46,758 nucleotides of DNA. Source: Azoarcus taiwanensis. GTDB taxonomy: Bacteria; Pseudomonadota; Gammaproteobacteria; Burkholderiales; Rhodocyclaceae. Of this stretch, positions 1 to 7,045 are shown piece by piece. How positions within the stretch are numbered: position 1 is the stretch's first letter; every line of letters begins with the position of its first letter. A model generated the notes under the pieces. It saw only the letters and a list, made by a program, of their open reading frames with translations. It made no database searches and was not told the DNA's origin. Where the stretch lies: the NCBI RefSeq assembly GCF_012910885.1, contig NZ_WTVM01000012.1:1-46758 (forward strand). The letters are read 5' to 3'. The position numbers and the translations under genes were made by a program.

Positions 1-461
1 GGCTCAGGCTTTGGTTCGGGTTTGGGCGGGGGCGTTTCGATGACGGGCTCTGGCGTCGGCTGCACGACTGGCTCAGGCGCGGGCGGTGGTGGCGTCAAAA
101 CCGGCGTGGGAGGCGAGGCGAGGTCATGGCTTTCTGCGACCGGGAAGCTGTCGCTTACTGGGTCGGATGTCTCACCGGCAGCGTCGGGGCCCGCAATGAG
201 CGCAATCGAAATGGGCGCTGCGATGACGACGGGCTGGCTGACAGCGAGATGTGTGAGTGCGAAAGCCCCGGCGATGTGGAGCGTACAGACGAGCAGGAGC
301 ACGAGCCTGCGCTCGCGCTTGCTGCTGCAGGTCACCGCGACGTGGTCTCGCCCCGTCGACCTCGGGGGGAGGGCGAACTTGACCCCGCGTGGCGTCTCGG
401 CGGCGTTGGTCAGGTCTGCGTAAAGCGTGGGCGAAGGTGAAAGACTCAGGGTCGATTGCAT
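1..461 (-). CDS. tonB: TonB energy transducer, N-terminal part (runs off window)
   Basis: Reading the minus strand from the ATG at 461 gives 153 open codons to the window edge with no stop. The order is a polar stretch of about 50 residues, one membrane segment (about residues 52-75, RRLVLLLVCTLHIAG...), then a proline/glutamate-rich spacer from about residue 117 (PTPVLTPPPPAPEPVV). This is the TonB layout: an inner-membrane anchor plus a rigid periplasmic arm that passes proton-motive force from ExbB/ExbD to outer-membrane receptors. The C-terminal receptor-binding domain lies outside the window. The cytoplasmic N-terminus is longer than in E. coli TonB, and no good ribosome site precedes 461, so a GTG at 335 is another possible start. 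It lies downstream of hemP and bfd on the same strand, which fits iron/heme uptake. The identity rests on architecture, not on the diagnostic C-terminal domain. Confidence 0.75.
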   Translation of the reverse strand, partial: MQSTLSLSPSPTLYADLTNAAETPRGVKFALPPRSTGRDHVAVTCSSKRERRLVLLLVCTLHIAGAFALTHLAVSQPVVIAAPISIALIAGPDAAGETSDPVSDSFPVAESHDLASPPTPVLTPPPPAPEPVVQPTPEPVIETPPPKPEPKPE

Positions 462-491
462 CGTGTTACTGCGTATCCCGACGTGGGCCGG

Positions 492-677
492 TCAGCGGAG
501 GATGAGTTCGGCTACCAAACCCATCACCAGCAGCAGGACCGTGGTACGCACTGGGGCGAAAGCTCGTGGCGAGTGCGCCGGATGGGCACGAACGATCGAC
601 TGTCGAAGCATCGCGAACACCGATGAGGATGTGCAGCCTGATGGAGGGTGTGCGTTTCGGGCCGGGTTCATGGTCAT
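492..677 (-). CDS. small hypothetical protein with C-terminal hydrophobic segment
   Basis: This is a 61-residue open frame between the bfd-like gene and tonB, 10 bases after the first and 30 bases before the second. It starts at ATG 677, with a second ATG two codons in at 671. The first 45 residues are polar with several Arg/His and one Cys. The end (TTVLLLVMGLVAELILR) could be a short membrane anchor. I do not recognise the family. Position and strand fit a member of the hemP-bfd-tonB operon, but the length is small enough to arise by chance in GC-rich DNA. Confidence 0.35.
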   Translation of the reverse strand: MTMNPARNAHPPSGCTSSSVFAMLRQSIVRAHPAHSPRAFAPVRTTVLLLVMGLVAELILR

Positions 678-687
678 GCCAAAAGTT

Positions 688-939
688 TCACGATGCTTGG
701 GGTTCGAACCCGGGGGCGCCGCCGGTCAGGGCCTGTAATGCGCGGACTGCGAGGCTGTCCTGCGCGGCGTCGGATCGCTCCAGCGCGCTGTTCAGACACT
801 GCTTGGCGCAGGTTGCGCAACGATTGCACTCGGTTGTCACGCCCAGGTTCTGCCTGAGGTCTCGCATGCGGCGGGCACCCTGTTTCACGGCGTGCTCGAT
901 GTGGCGCTCGGTGACGGCGTTGCAGACGCAGATGTACAT
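688..939 (-). CDS. bfd: Bfd-like [2Fe-2S] ferredoxin
   Basis: An 83-residue protein beginning MYICVCNAVT with later cysteines in ECNRCATC, the CxC...CxxC pattern of the BFD-like [2Fe-2S] fold. In this family the protein passes electrons to bacterioferritin to release stored iron as Fe2+. E. coli Bfd is 64 residues; the extra length here is a C-terminal tail (after about residue 65) with no recognisable motif. The gene starts 10 bases after hemP on the same strand, so both probably share the iron-regulated promoter upstream of hemP. The fold is clear; the partner (bacterioferritin) is inferred from the family, since no bfr gene is in the window. Confidence 0.85.
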   Translation of the reverse strand: MYICVCNAVTERHIEHAVKQGARRMRDLRQNLGVTTECNRCATCAKQCLNSALERSDAAQDSLAVRALQALTGGAPGFEPQAS

Positions 940-949
940 GGTGGTCGCC

Positions 950-1153
950 CTATTTCGTGAGAATCAGCTTTCCGGCACGCGTGGTTCGCAGGGTGTAGCG
1001 CGTGCCTTCATGATCGATGGTGACGCTGGTACGGCCCTTCAGGATCACCTCGCTGTGAAGCGGGGTCGCCTCGATATGCTCGTCTCCGTCGCGCATCGCG
1101 GTCAGTGGATCCGAGCTTGAGGGGTCAGGCGTTACCGGTTGACTGGAATGCAT
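950..1153 (-). CDS. hemP: hemin uptake protein HemP
   Basis: A 67-residue protein ending TRYTLRTTRAGKLILTK, which matches the conserved HemP C-terminus (strand-rich core, then RLTRxGKLILTK). HemP proteins are small factors encoded with heme/iron uptake genes; in Burkholderia-type bacteria HemP is needed for expression of the heme receptor. The ATG at 1153 is chosen over the TTG at 1171 because the latter would lie within the Fur-box-like site. The N-terminal third is polar and variable, as usual. It is the first gene of a probable hemP-bfd-(small ORF)-tonB operon on the minus strand. Confidence 0.88.
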   Translation of the reverse strand: MHSSQPVTPDPSSSDPLTAMRDGDEHIEATPLHSEVILKGRTSVTIDHEGTRYTLRTTRAGKLILTK

Positions 1154-1170
1154 TCGGTTGTCCAAACACA

Positions 1171-1189
1171 AATAAGAATGATTGGCATT
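1171..1189. promoter_or_regulatory. Fur-box-like site upstream of hemP
   Basis: The AT-rich 19 bases aataagaatgattggcatt, read on the minus strand, match 10 of 19 positions of the classical Fur consensus GATAATGATAATCATTATC. The site is 17 bases upstream of the chosen hemP start and stands out as A/T-rich in GC-rich surroundings. hemP operons are typically Fur-repressed, so context supports the call more than the match score does. Confidence 0.5.
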
Positions 1190-1245
1190 TAAATACAGGA
1201 GCGGGGTCAGGTCAAGCAGAAATTTCGATGCGCTGTGTGACGAAG

Positions 1246-1262
1246 GGCACGGAACTCGTGCC
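1246..1262 (-). terminator. possible weak hairpin downstream of the phosphate-binding-like gene
   Basis: A 6-bp inverted repeat (ggcacg, 5-base loop, cgtgcc) lies just after the stop at 1295 of the minus-strand gene. It has no T-tract on either strand, so termination activity is doubtful. Confidence 0.25.
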
Positions 1263-1294
1263 AGTCGGAGGAACGACCAAGTCTCCCCGCGTGC

Positions 1295-1723
1295 TCAAGG
1301 CAGCAAAAGCAGGATCCGGATGCCTTCCGCAACCTCGTTCGCGGGCAGGTAGCCAATGGCGTTGGGGTCGGCCTTCACGACGGCGCTGACACTGGCGGTG
1401 CCCGTAAGTTGTTGAGGCGGGCGGGCTCGACCGGAAAAGACCATGCGCGACCAATGTGCTCTGGTTTGAAGTGCGTTCTTGCGGATGAGTGCCTCATAGA
1501 AGCTATCGCGAAGCTGCCCGGGGGGTTGGTCCAGGAGGCGCACCGGTGTGCCGTCGCGCAGTGAGCTCGTACGCCCGGAATAGAGTTCCTCAGCCTCTTC
1601 GCGACTGATCATGGCTACCGCGCCATCCATGCCGGATACCAATGCAATCTGTTCGTCCGCGCGGGCATGGACGTTCAGTATCGACACCAGACCGATCAGG
1701 ATCGATAGCAGGAGACACCGCAT
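1295..1723 (-). CDS. short periplasmic phosphate-ABC-type substrate-binding-like protein
   Basis: 142 residues with a signal peptide (MRCLLLSILIGLVSILNVHARA). The body resembles the short PstS-like proteins annotated as phosphate ABC transporter substrate-binding proteins: EELYSGRTSSLRDGTPVRLLDQ, then HWSRMVFSGRARPP and a final ADPNAIGYLPANEV. These are about half the length of a true PstS and usually have no cognate permease; none is present here. It starts 8 bases after the porin gene and is the last of three minus-strand genes (sensor, porin, this protein). The start at 1723 is chosen because the longer frame would overlap the porin gene and lack a signal peptide. The ligand is unknown; a role as periplasmic input to the neighbouring sensor is inference. 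Confidence 0.7.
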   Translation of the reverse strand: MRCLLLSILIGLVSILNVHARADEQIALVSGMDGAVAMISREEAEELYSGRTSSLRDGTPVRLLDQPPGQLRDSFYEALIRKNALQTRAHWSRMVFSGRARPPQQLTGTASVSAVVKADPNAIGYLPANEVAEGIRILLLLP

Positions 1724-1731
1724 GGCTCGGC

Positions 1732-2916
1732 TCAGAATACGATATCCATCGAAAGGCCTAGGGTGTCCAGCCTGCGGCCACTCGGTGTTATCCCGCTGCG
1801 ATCGTTGGCTGGGAAGAAAGCGCCCCATGCTTTTCGCCGAACCTTGGTTCGGGTCCACTGCGCTTTCACGGCGATGTCGGGGCCGACATCCCATCTGGCG
1901 CCGACGCTCAGGCTGCGCTGGGCATTGCTCCGTGATGCGCGGTAGGCCTCGAGTAGCGGGCTGGATGGATAACGGGGCGCTACGGATCGATCCCGTTTGT
2001 TCTCCGCGTAGGTGACGAAGGGCGTGATGTTTCCTGACCGATACCCTGCGGTCACATGCCAGCCGGTGGAGGATGTCACGAATCGGTCGACCTGCCGTCG
2101 CGCAATCTCTCCGCTGAGGTGGAGGCGGTCACCCTCCCATTGTGCGCCGATGGAGGTGAAGCGCGCCGTCGCGTCGCGGCCGCTCAGTTGCGGAGCGACC
2201 GAAGGTGCGGCCAGTTCAACCATGCTATGGAGCGGATCTCCGTAACGAATCGCCAGGCGCCCCTGGGCATGGCCGATCCGGAATTGCAGGCCGCTGCCTT
2301 CCAGGCCGAGCGACAATCCGGCCATCCTGTTGAGTCGGCCGCTGCCTTGCGGAAAGCGTATCGTGCTCTCTGCACCAAGAAAGGGCTGGACTTCGAGGTG
2401 AAGTCCGCCCGGGCCAACGCGCCTCCGGTACAACATGTCGAGTCCGACAACCTCGTTGAAGGGGTTCAGCCCGTAGACCTCAACCGGTGGCCGCATCCAG
2501 ATGTGCGCATAGTTGACGTCCATGCTGTCGGAGAGCATGAAGAATGGTGCCCGCAAGCGTCCGCCGCGCAGCGTGAGTCCCGGTGTGAGATCGTGGCTGA
2601 TGAAGGCCCAGTTGACGCGTGGTCGGTACTCACGTCCGTGGCGATCGGCAATGCTCACCTGCACTGTCGCCGACGTGTTGGTGGTGAAACGCCGAATCAC
2701 CTGGACATTGAGAGACGAATCAGCGCCAACGTCGATGCGAGATGGTCGGGTGCGTGTTCTTGCCGGATGATTGAAATAGACCTTGTCATCGTCTGTCTTC
2801 ACCGCGCCCAGCGTGCCGAAGCCCGAAAAATGCCAGTCGCTGGCCGAGACGCCCGTGATCGGGGTGGCGCCAAGCATCAGGCCAAGCGCCGTGATCTTCA
2901 GCAGTGAGTGTTTCAA
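1732..2916 (-). CDS. outer-membrane porin-like beta-barrel protein
   Basis: 394 residues with a signal peptide (MKHSLLKITALGLMLGATPITGVSA), then SDWHFSGFGTLGAV, alternating amphipathic strands and a terminal phenylalanine (LGLSMDIVF), the usual C-terminal signal for outer-membrane barrel insertion. It looks like the porin partner seen beside short PstS-like proteins and EAL-domain sensors. The start is a TTG at 2916, preceded six bases upstream by GAAGGAGAT. TTG and the TGA of the upstream sensor share bases (TTGA), so translation is probably coupled. Frames extending upstream to 3054 run inside the sensor gene and are rejected. Solute specificity cannot be read from the sequence. Confidence 0.75.
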   Translation of the reverse strand: MKHSLLKITALGLMLGATPITGVSASDWHFSGFGTLGAVKTDDDKVYFNHPARTRTRPSRIDVGADSSLNVQVIRRFTTNTSATVQVSIADRHGREYRPRVNWAFISHDLTPGLTLRGGRLRAPFFMLSDSMDVNYAHIWMRPPVEVYGLNPFNEVVGLDMLYRRRVGPGGLHLEVQPFLGAESTIRFPQGSGRLNRMAGLSLGLEGSGLQFRIGHAQGRLAIRYGDPLHSMVELAAPSVAPQLSGRDATARFTSIGAQWEGDRLHLSGEIARRQVDRFVTSSTGWHVTAGYRSGNITPFVTYAENKRDRSVAPRYPSSPLLEAYRASRSNAQRSLSVGARWDVGPDIAVKAQWTRTKVRRKAWGAFFPANDRSGITPSGRRLDTLGLSMDIVF

Positions 2917-4364
2917 TCTCGATCTCCTTCGCCGCGCGCCAACCACATTTCGTGAGCTTGTCCGGTCTGCATGGGCTTGCCGAACAGGTAGCCCTGTCCA
3001 TAGTCGCAGCCAAGGTCGCGCAGGATGACCAACTGCCGCTCGTCCTCGATCCATTCGGCGATGACTTTCATGCCCAGGTCATGCGCGAGCTCGATGCTGT
3101 GTTGCACGATCGTGCGCAATCGCTCGTCGTCCGCGATGCGTCGGATGAATGCACCGTCGAACTTGATCAGGTCGCAGGGGATCGAGTGCAGGTAGCTCAG
3201 TGCGGAGTATCCGGTGCCGAAGTCGTCGATCATGATCTGGAAGCCCGCGTTGCGGAGCTCGTCGACGGATTGCTGGGCCGACCCCGTCAGGTCCGCAAGC
3301 ACGCTCTCGGTTATCTCGAAACGGAGGCAATCGGGTGGCAAGCCGGTGTCCTGGGCACGTTCGATCAATGCGTGCACCAATGCCGGATTGGCCAGTTGCA
3401 CGGCCGAGAGGTTGATGCTGATCGGCACAAGTGGTCGCTCAGGTTGTGCCTCCCGCCATTTCTTGAGCACCTTGCATGCCTGCTGCACTGTGCGCAGACT
3501 GACTTGCTGAATCAGTCCCCGTGTTTCTGCGATCGGGATGAAATCCTCGGGCAGAAGAATCCCGAGCTCCGGGTGAACCCACCGGGCCAATGCCTCGAAA
3601 CTGCTGAGCCGCTGGTCGGCGAGCGATACGATGGGCTGCAGGTGGATGTCGATGCCTCGCGTGAGCATCGCGTTTCTCAGATCGGCTTCGAGTTTCAGCG
3701 TGCGCAGTGCTTTCGAATGCATTGACGCATGAAACACGGCGACTGCGGAATCGCCGCTGCGCTTTGCCTCATGCAGGGCGTTGTCGGAGTCTCTCAGCAG
3801 GCTTTCCGGTTTTGAGTCGTGATCCTCAACCAGAGCTACACCGATATGCACCTTGGGGAAAAACGCGTGTGCGTCATTGCCGATGCGAGCCGGGGCGGAA
3901 ATGGCCTCGCGCAGTAGTTCCGCAATTCGCAAGCCCTCTTCCTCGGATCCGATATCGTTGGCCAGCACCGCAAACTGGTCTCCACCAATGCGCGCGACGA
4001 TGTCGCCCCGCCGAACCGTGCGTGAGATTCGGTCGCCAACTTCACGCAGCAGTTCGTCACCCGCGGCGTGTCCGAAGCTGTCGTTGACGAGGTGGAATCT
4101 TTCGAGGTTGATCGTAAGCACCGCGAAGACGAATCTGCGATTGGTCGCCCGACGCCCGAGCGCACCGCCAAGGTGCTCCATGAAGAGCGCTCGGTTCGGG
4201 AGTGAGGTGAGCTTGTCGTGGAAGGCATCGTGAACGAGTTGTTCTTCGGCCAGCTTCTGCAGGTGGATGTCGCTTATGGAGCCTGCCATTCGATAGGCAC
4301 GGCCGTTTTCGCCTCTCAGGGCCACGCCACGCACAAGCGCCCAGCGGGTCTGACCGTCCGGCAA
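2913..4364 (-). CDS. GGDEF-EAL C-terminal half of a c-di-GMP sensor, separated from its N-terminal half by an in-frame TAG
   Basis: This frame continues directly from the 4422-5435 frame after the amber codon at 4422-4424. It carries the end of a PAS domain (DGQTRW, RGVALR, RMAGSISDI), a GGDEF domain (about residues 45-205) and an EAL domain (about 220-470). The signature reads GGDQF, lacking the catalytic glutamate, so diguanylate cyclase activity is doubtful. The phosphodiesterase motifs are present (FEALARW, EITES, DDFGTGYSAL). The only nearby start is a TTG at 4364 without a visible ribosome site, and starting there would cut the PAS domain in half. It is therefore most likely a pseudogene fragment, a sequencing error or a readthrough product. 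Its stop overlaps the porin start. Confidence 0.75.
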   Translation of the reverse strand: MPDGQTRWALVRGVALRGENGRAYRMAGSISDIHLQKLAEEQLVHDAFHDKLTSLPNRALFMEHLGGALGRRATNRRFVFAVLTINLERFHLVNDSFGHAAGDELLREVGDRISRTVRRGDIVARIGGDQFAVLANDIGSEEEGLRIAELLREAISAPARIGNDAHAFFPKVHIGVALVEDHDSKPESLLRDSDNALHEAKRSGDSAVAVFHASMHSKALRTLKLEADLRNAMLTRGIDIHLQPIVSLADQRLSSFEALARWVHPELGILLPEDFIPIAETRGLIQQVSLRTVQQACKVLKKWREAQPERPLVPISINLSAVQLANPALVHALIERAQDTGLPPDCLRFEITESVLADLTGSAQQSVDELRNAGFQIMIDDFGTGYSALSYLHSIPCDLIKFDGAFIRRIADDERLRTIVQHSIELAHDLGMKVIAEWIEDERQLVILRDLGCDYGQGYLFGKPMQTGQAHEMWLARGEGDRD

Positions 4365-4421
4365 GGTGACTTGCAGCTCGGTCTTGAACTGATTGGAATA
4401 GCCCTTGAGGTGAGCGATGAG

Positions 4422-4424
4422 CTA
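4422..4424 (-). other. in-frame amber codon inside a PAS-GGDEF-EAL gene
   Basis: The minus strand reads ...GAC TCG CGG CGC GAG TAG CTC ATC GCT CAC... with both flanks in one frame and both belonging to one PAS domain (LDSRRE, then LIAHLKGYSNQF). One base change from GAG, CAG or AAG would make this TAG. Confidence 0.9.
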
Positions 4425-5435
4425 CTCGCGCCGCGAGTCGAGTTCGGCCGGGTTCATCCGCTTCGGGATCTCGTCCTGGGAGATCTTGGAGGCGCCCTGC
4501 GGAAGGCCGAAGATGTCGCTGAAACGTTGCGAAACGTAAAGGGTCTTTGCGGGGATGTCCCAGTCCCACAATCCGTCGTTTGCGCCTTTCATCGCAAGCG
4601 CGTAGCGCTCTTCACTGCCTCGCAGCTTGCTCGCGGTCTGGTCGAGTTCGTCTATCCGTGCCTGCAGGCTGTCGGCCATGAGGTTGAAGCGCTTGGCAAG
4701 GTCCGACAATTCGTCGTTGCCCTTCTCGGGAATCCGGTGCGCCAGTCGGCCCTCGGCCAGTGCAAGGCTGCCATCGAGGAGGCGGCGAAGGTTGCGGGTG
4801 AGGAGGTAGCCGATGCTCGACAACAGTAGAAGGGTGAGAATGATCTCTGCGAGCGCAATCATTGCGCCCTGGCGGAAGATCGCCTGCTGCGCGATCGCCA
4901 GGACCGAAGCCGAAACGCCGAACTGCAGAAAGCCGACCGTGTTGCCTTCAAGGAGCAGGGGGGTGCGGATGTGGATCAGGTGTTGAGACCCGTTGCCGCG
5001 CTGCAGGGTCGGGCTGCGTTGTGCTTCGGGCAGCTCCTGCATCTGCGGCATGCCGGCAGTCACGAGAGCGACACCGTCGGCGTCGACGACCCGAACATAG
5101 ACAAGGCCCTCGTTGGCGTCGAGCAACAGTTCCCCGAGCACATCCTGCATCGCCTCGAAGCGACGTTGCTCACCGTACGCCGTGGCGAGCGCGTGAAGCA
5201 TGGAGGCATTCTGCTCGACCATGACCTCGAGGCTTGCCTCGGTTGCCTCCTGCATCAACCGGACACTATTGAATATCAACAGGGACAATAACGCGACCTG
5301 CACCAGCGTGCTGGCAAGCAGAAGCCGAAATCGTATCGATGATCGAGTGGACGACAAGCGCAAGGCGGGCCCCAGGCAGGCGTACCCTCGCCCTGACACG
5401 AGCGGGTTCGTGAAAACGCCCACAGAAATGAACAC
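4422..5435 (-). CDS. membrane sensor N-terminal half (periplasmic sensor, HAMP, partial PAS), ended by an in-frame TAG
   Basis: The order is a membrane segment (about residues 35-60), a periplasmic region of about 130 residues, a second membrane segment (about 190-212), a HAMP domain (about 213-265) and the first half of a PAS domain (GANDGLWDWD, FSDIFGLP). The frame stops at TAG 4422-4424 in mid-PAS, and the same frame goes on with the rest of the PAS, then GGDEF and EAL. The intact protein would be an inner-membrane sensor controlling c-di-GMP. The start shown is GTG 5435; a TTG near 5365 (LRLSSTRSS) is also possible. It is first in the sensor-porin-binding-protein operon. The N-terminal half alone would have no output domain. 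Confidence 0.75.
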   Translation of the reverse strand: MFISVGVFTNPLVSGRGYACLGPALRLSSTRSSIRFRLLLASTLVQVALLSLLIFNSVRLMQEATEASLEVMVEQNASMLHALATAYGEQRRFEAMQDVLGELLLDANEGLVYVRVVDADGVALVTAGMPQMQELPEAQRSPTLQRGNGSQHLIHIRTPLLLEGNTVGFLQFGVSASVLAIAQQAIFRQGAMIALAEIILTLLLLSSIGYLLTRNLRRLLDGSLALAEGRLAHRIPEKGNDELSDLAKRFNLMADSLQARIDELDQTASKLRGSEERYALAMKGANDGLWDWDIPAKTLYVSQRFSDIFGLPQGASKISQDEIPKRMNPAELDSRRE

Positions 5436-5519
5436 GAGTTTAGCTTATCGCCCACGGCATAAGATATGCATAAAAAATTATGTGCGTCGGCGACCGCAGC
5501 CATGGCCGCGTCGGAAATA

Positions 5520-6899
5520 CTAGTGATCAAGCAGCCTGCGCAGTGAAGCGGTGGCATCGATTCGACCGTCTTCAGCATGTGCCTCGAGGTTTTCCTCTAT
5601 GCGGTCCGGGTCGTAAAGATAGTTCACCATCATGCCCCAGGACTGCGCGATGCCCTTGTCCGAACGGTCAGCCATCCAGTTCAGTCTTTCGACTCGTGCG
5701 CCGTTGCCCAGATGAAAGCGGGCGACCGGGTCGAGCGGGCGAACGCCCTTCTTCTCGCCCAGCAGGTAACGGGCGGCGACCCGGGTCAATGGCGGGCGCA
5801 GCGCACGGGAGAGGGCCGTGTCGTGCTCTGGCAGGTGTTCGCCTGCGAGTACCGACTCAAGCAATGGCGCCTGGGGTCCGTCGATGCCCGCTTCGGCCAG
5901 GCGCTTCCAGTCGCTTGTGCTGAATGCCGCGAGCACCTTGTCGCGGTTGCCACGGGCCCAGCTTGTCAGGCCCGGTATCGGCGACAGCGTGGCGAAGGTC
6001 TTGAGTTTTGGAAAGTCGCGCTTGAGATCGTCCACCACTCGCTTCAGCAGGAAGTTGCCGAACGAGACCCCGCGCAGCCCCGGTTGCGTATTGCTGATCG
6101 AGTAGAAGATCGCAGTGGTCGCGCGGGACGAATCGAATACCGGTGCATGCTCGTCGAGCAGACTCTGAACGTTGTCGGCGAGATCCTCGAGCAGTGCGAC
6201 CTCGACGAAGATCAAAGGCTCCATCGGCATGCGTGGATGGAAGAAGGCGTAACAGCGGCGGTCGGCGTCGAGTCGGTTCTTGAGGTCGCGCCATGACGAG
6301 ATTTCGTGGACCGCTTCATATTCGACGATTTTCTCCAGCAGCGCGGCCGGTGAATGCCAGGTGAGCCGGGTAAGCTCCAGGAAGCCGACGTCGAACCATG
6401 TCGTGAGCGCGGCTTCAAGTTCATGATCGAGCACCGCAAGCTCCGGCGCTTTGCGCAGATGGCGCAACAGGTCGGCGCGCATGTCGACAAGGAACTTCAC
6501 ACCCTGGGCGATGGCATTGAATTGCGTGAGAATCCGCAGGCGCGCCGATGCGGTCGCCTCGCGCAGACGGCCCTCGGCTTCCCATTGAGCGTCGGTGCCG
6601 AGCGCGGCCTGATAATCGGCGTGAGCTTCGGCGATACGTGCAGGGTCGGGGCCGAACTCGAGCGCAATCATGCGCAGAAAGGCAAGGCGACCTGCGTCAT
6701 CCAGCTCAAGGTAAGTCTGGGCCAGGCGTGCGGCGCGTTGCCGCGTCGACACCTCGCCACCGCGATTTTCGGCGCATTCCTGCAATTGCTGCCGGACGCG
6801 CTCGAGCATTCGCTCGGGTGACTCGCCGACCAGACTGGTGGCGCTGGCGACTATTTCCCGGACCTTGGAGAGGCCGCGCGCGACGAGACTGCTTGCCAT
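5520..6899 (-). CDS. malonyl-CoA decarboxylase
   Basis: 459 residues. The start at ATG 6899 follows AGGAG at a good distance; the frame upstream to 7007 lacks family similarity. The protein has the helical N-terminal domain and the acetyltransferase-like catalytic domain of malonyl-CoA decarboxylase: HPRMPMEPLIFVEVAL, FYSISNTQPGLRGVSFGNF, FATLSPIPG, DPVARFHLGNGARVERLNW and a final MMVNYLYD. The reaction is malonyl-CoA to acetyl-CoA plus CO2. The serine and histidine of the SISN and FHLGNG segments are the likely catalytic pair by family analogy. No malonate transporter or malonyl-CoA synthetase gene adjoins it. It diverges from the histidine kinase gene at 7046; the 146 bases between them hold no promoter I can call. 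Confidence 0.93.
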   Translation of the reverse strand: MASSLVARGLSKVREIVASATSLVGESPERMLERVRQQLQECAENRGGEVSTRQRAARLAQTYLELDDAGRLAFLRMIALEFGPDPARIAEAHADYQAALGTDAQWEAEGRLREATASARLRILTQFNAIAQGVKFLVDMRADLLRHLRKAPELAVLDHELEAALTTWFDVGFLELTRLTWHSPAALLEKIVEYEAVHEISSWRDLKNRLDADRRCYAFFHPRMPMEPLIFVEVALLEDLADNVQSLLDEHAPVFDSSRATTAIFYSISNTQPGLRGVSFGNFLLKRVVDDLKRDFPKLKTFATLSPIPGLTSWARGNRDKVLAAFSTSDWKRLAEAGIDGPQAPLLESVLAGEHLPEHDTALSRALRPPLTRVAARYLLGEKKGVRPLDPVARFHLGNGARVERLNWMADRSDKGIAQSWGMMVNYLYDPDRIEENLEAHAEDGRIDATASLRRLLDH

Positions 6900-7045
6900 G
6901 ATGACTCCTGTTCGGTTGGCCGGTCCGATCGGTGCGTCGTCTCGCTTCCGATTGACCAGGCGTTGTACTGTCGACCCTTGAGAGCGATAAGCGCGCAGTC
7001 GGTTCATCGTTCATTCTTGCTCATACTACTTGTGCGTCATTCGGC

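Noticed and set aside
699-712. tRNA-like T-loop (ggggttcgaaccc)
   Set aside because: On either strand the five-base T-stem fails to pair, and no anticodon or acceptor arm fits; it is within the end of the bfd-like gene.
5457-5469. gcata-aga-tatgc inverted repeat upstream of the sensor gene
   Set aside because: It is short and could be chance in an AT-rich promoter region; no known operator matches.
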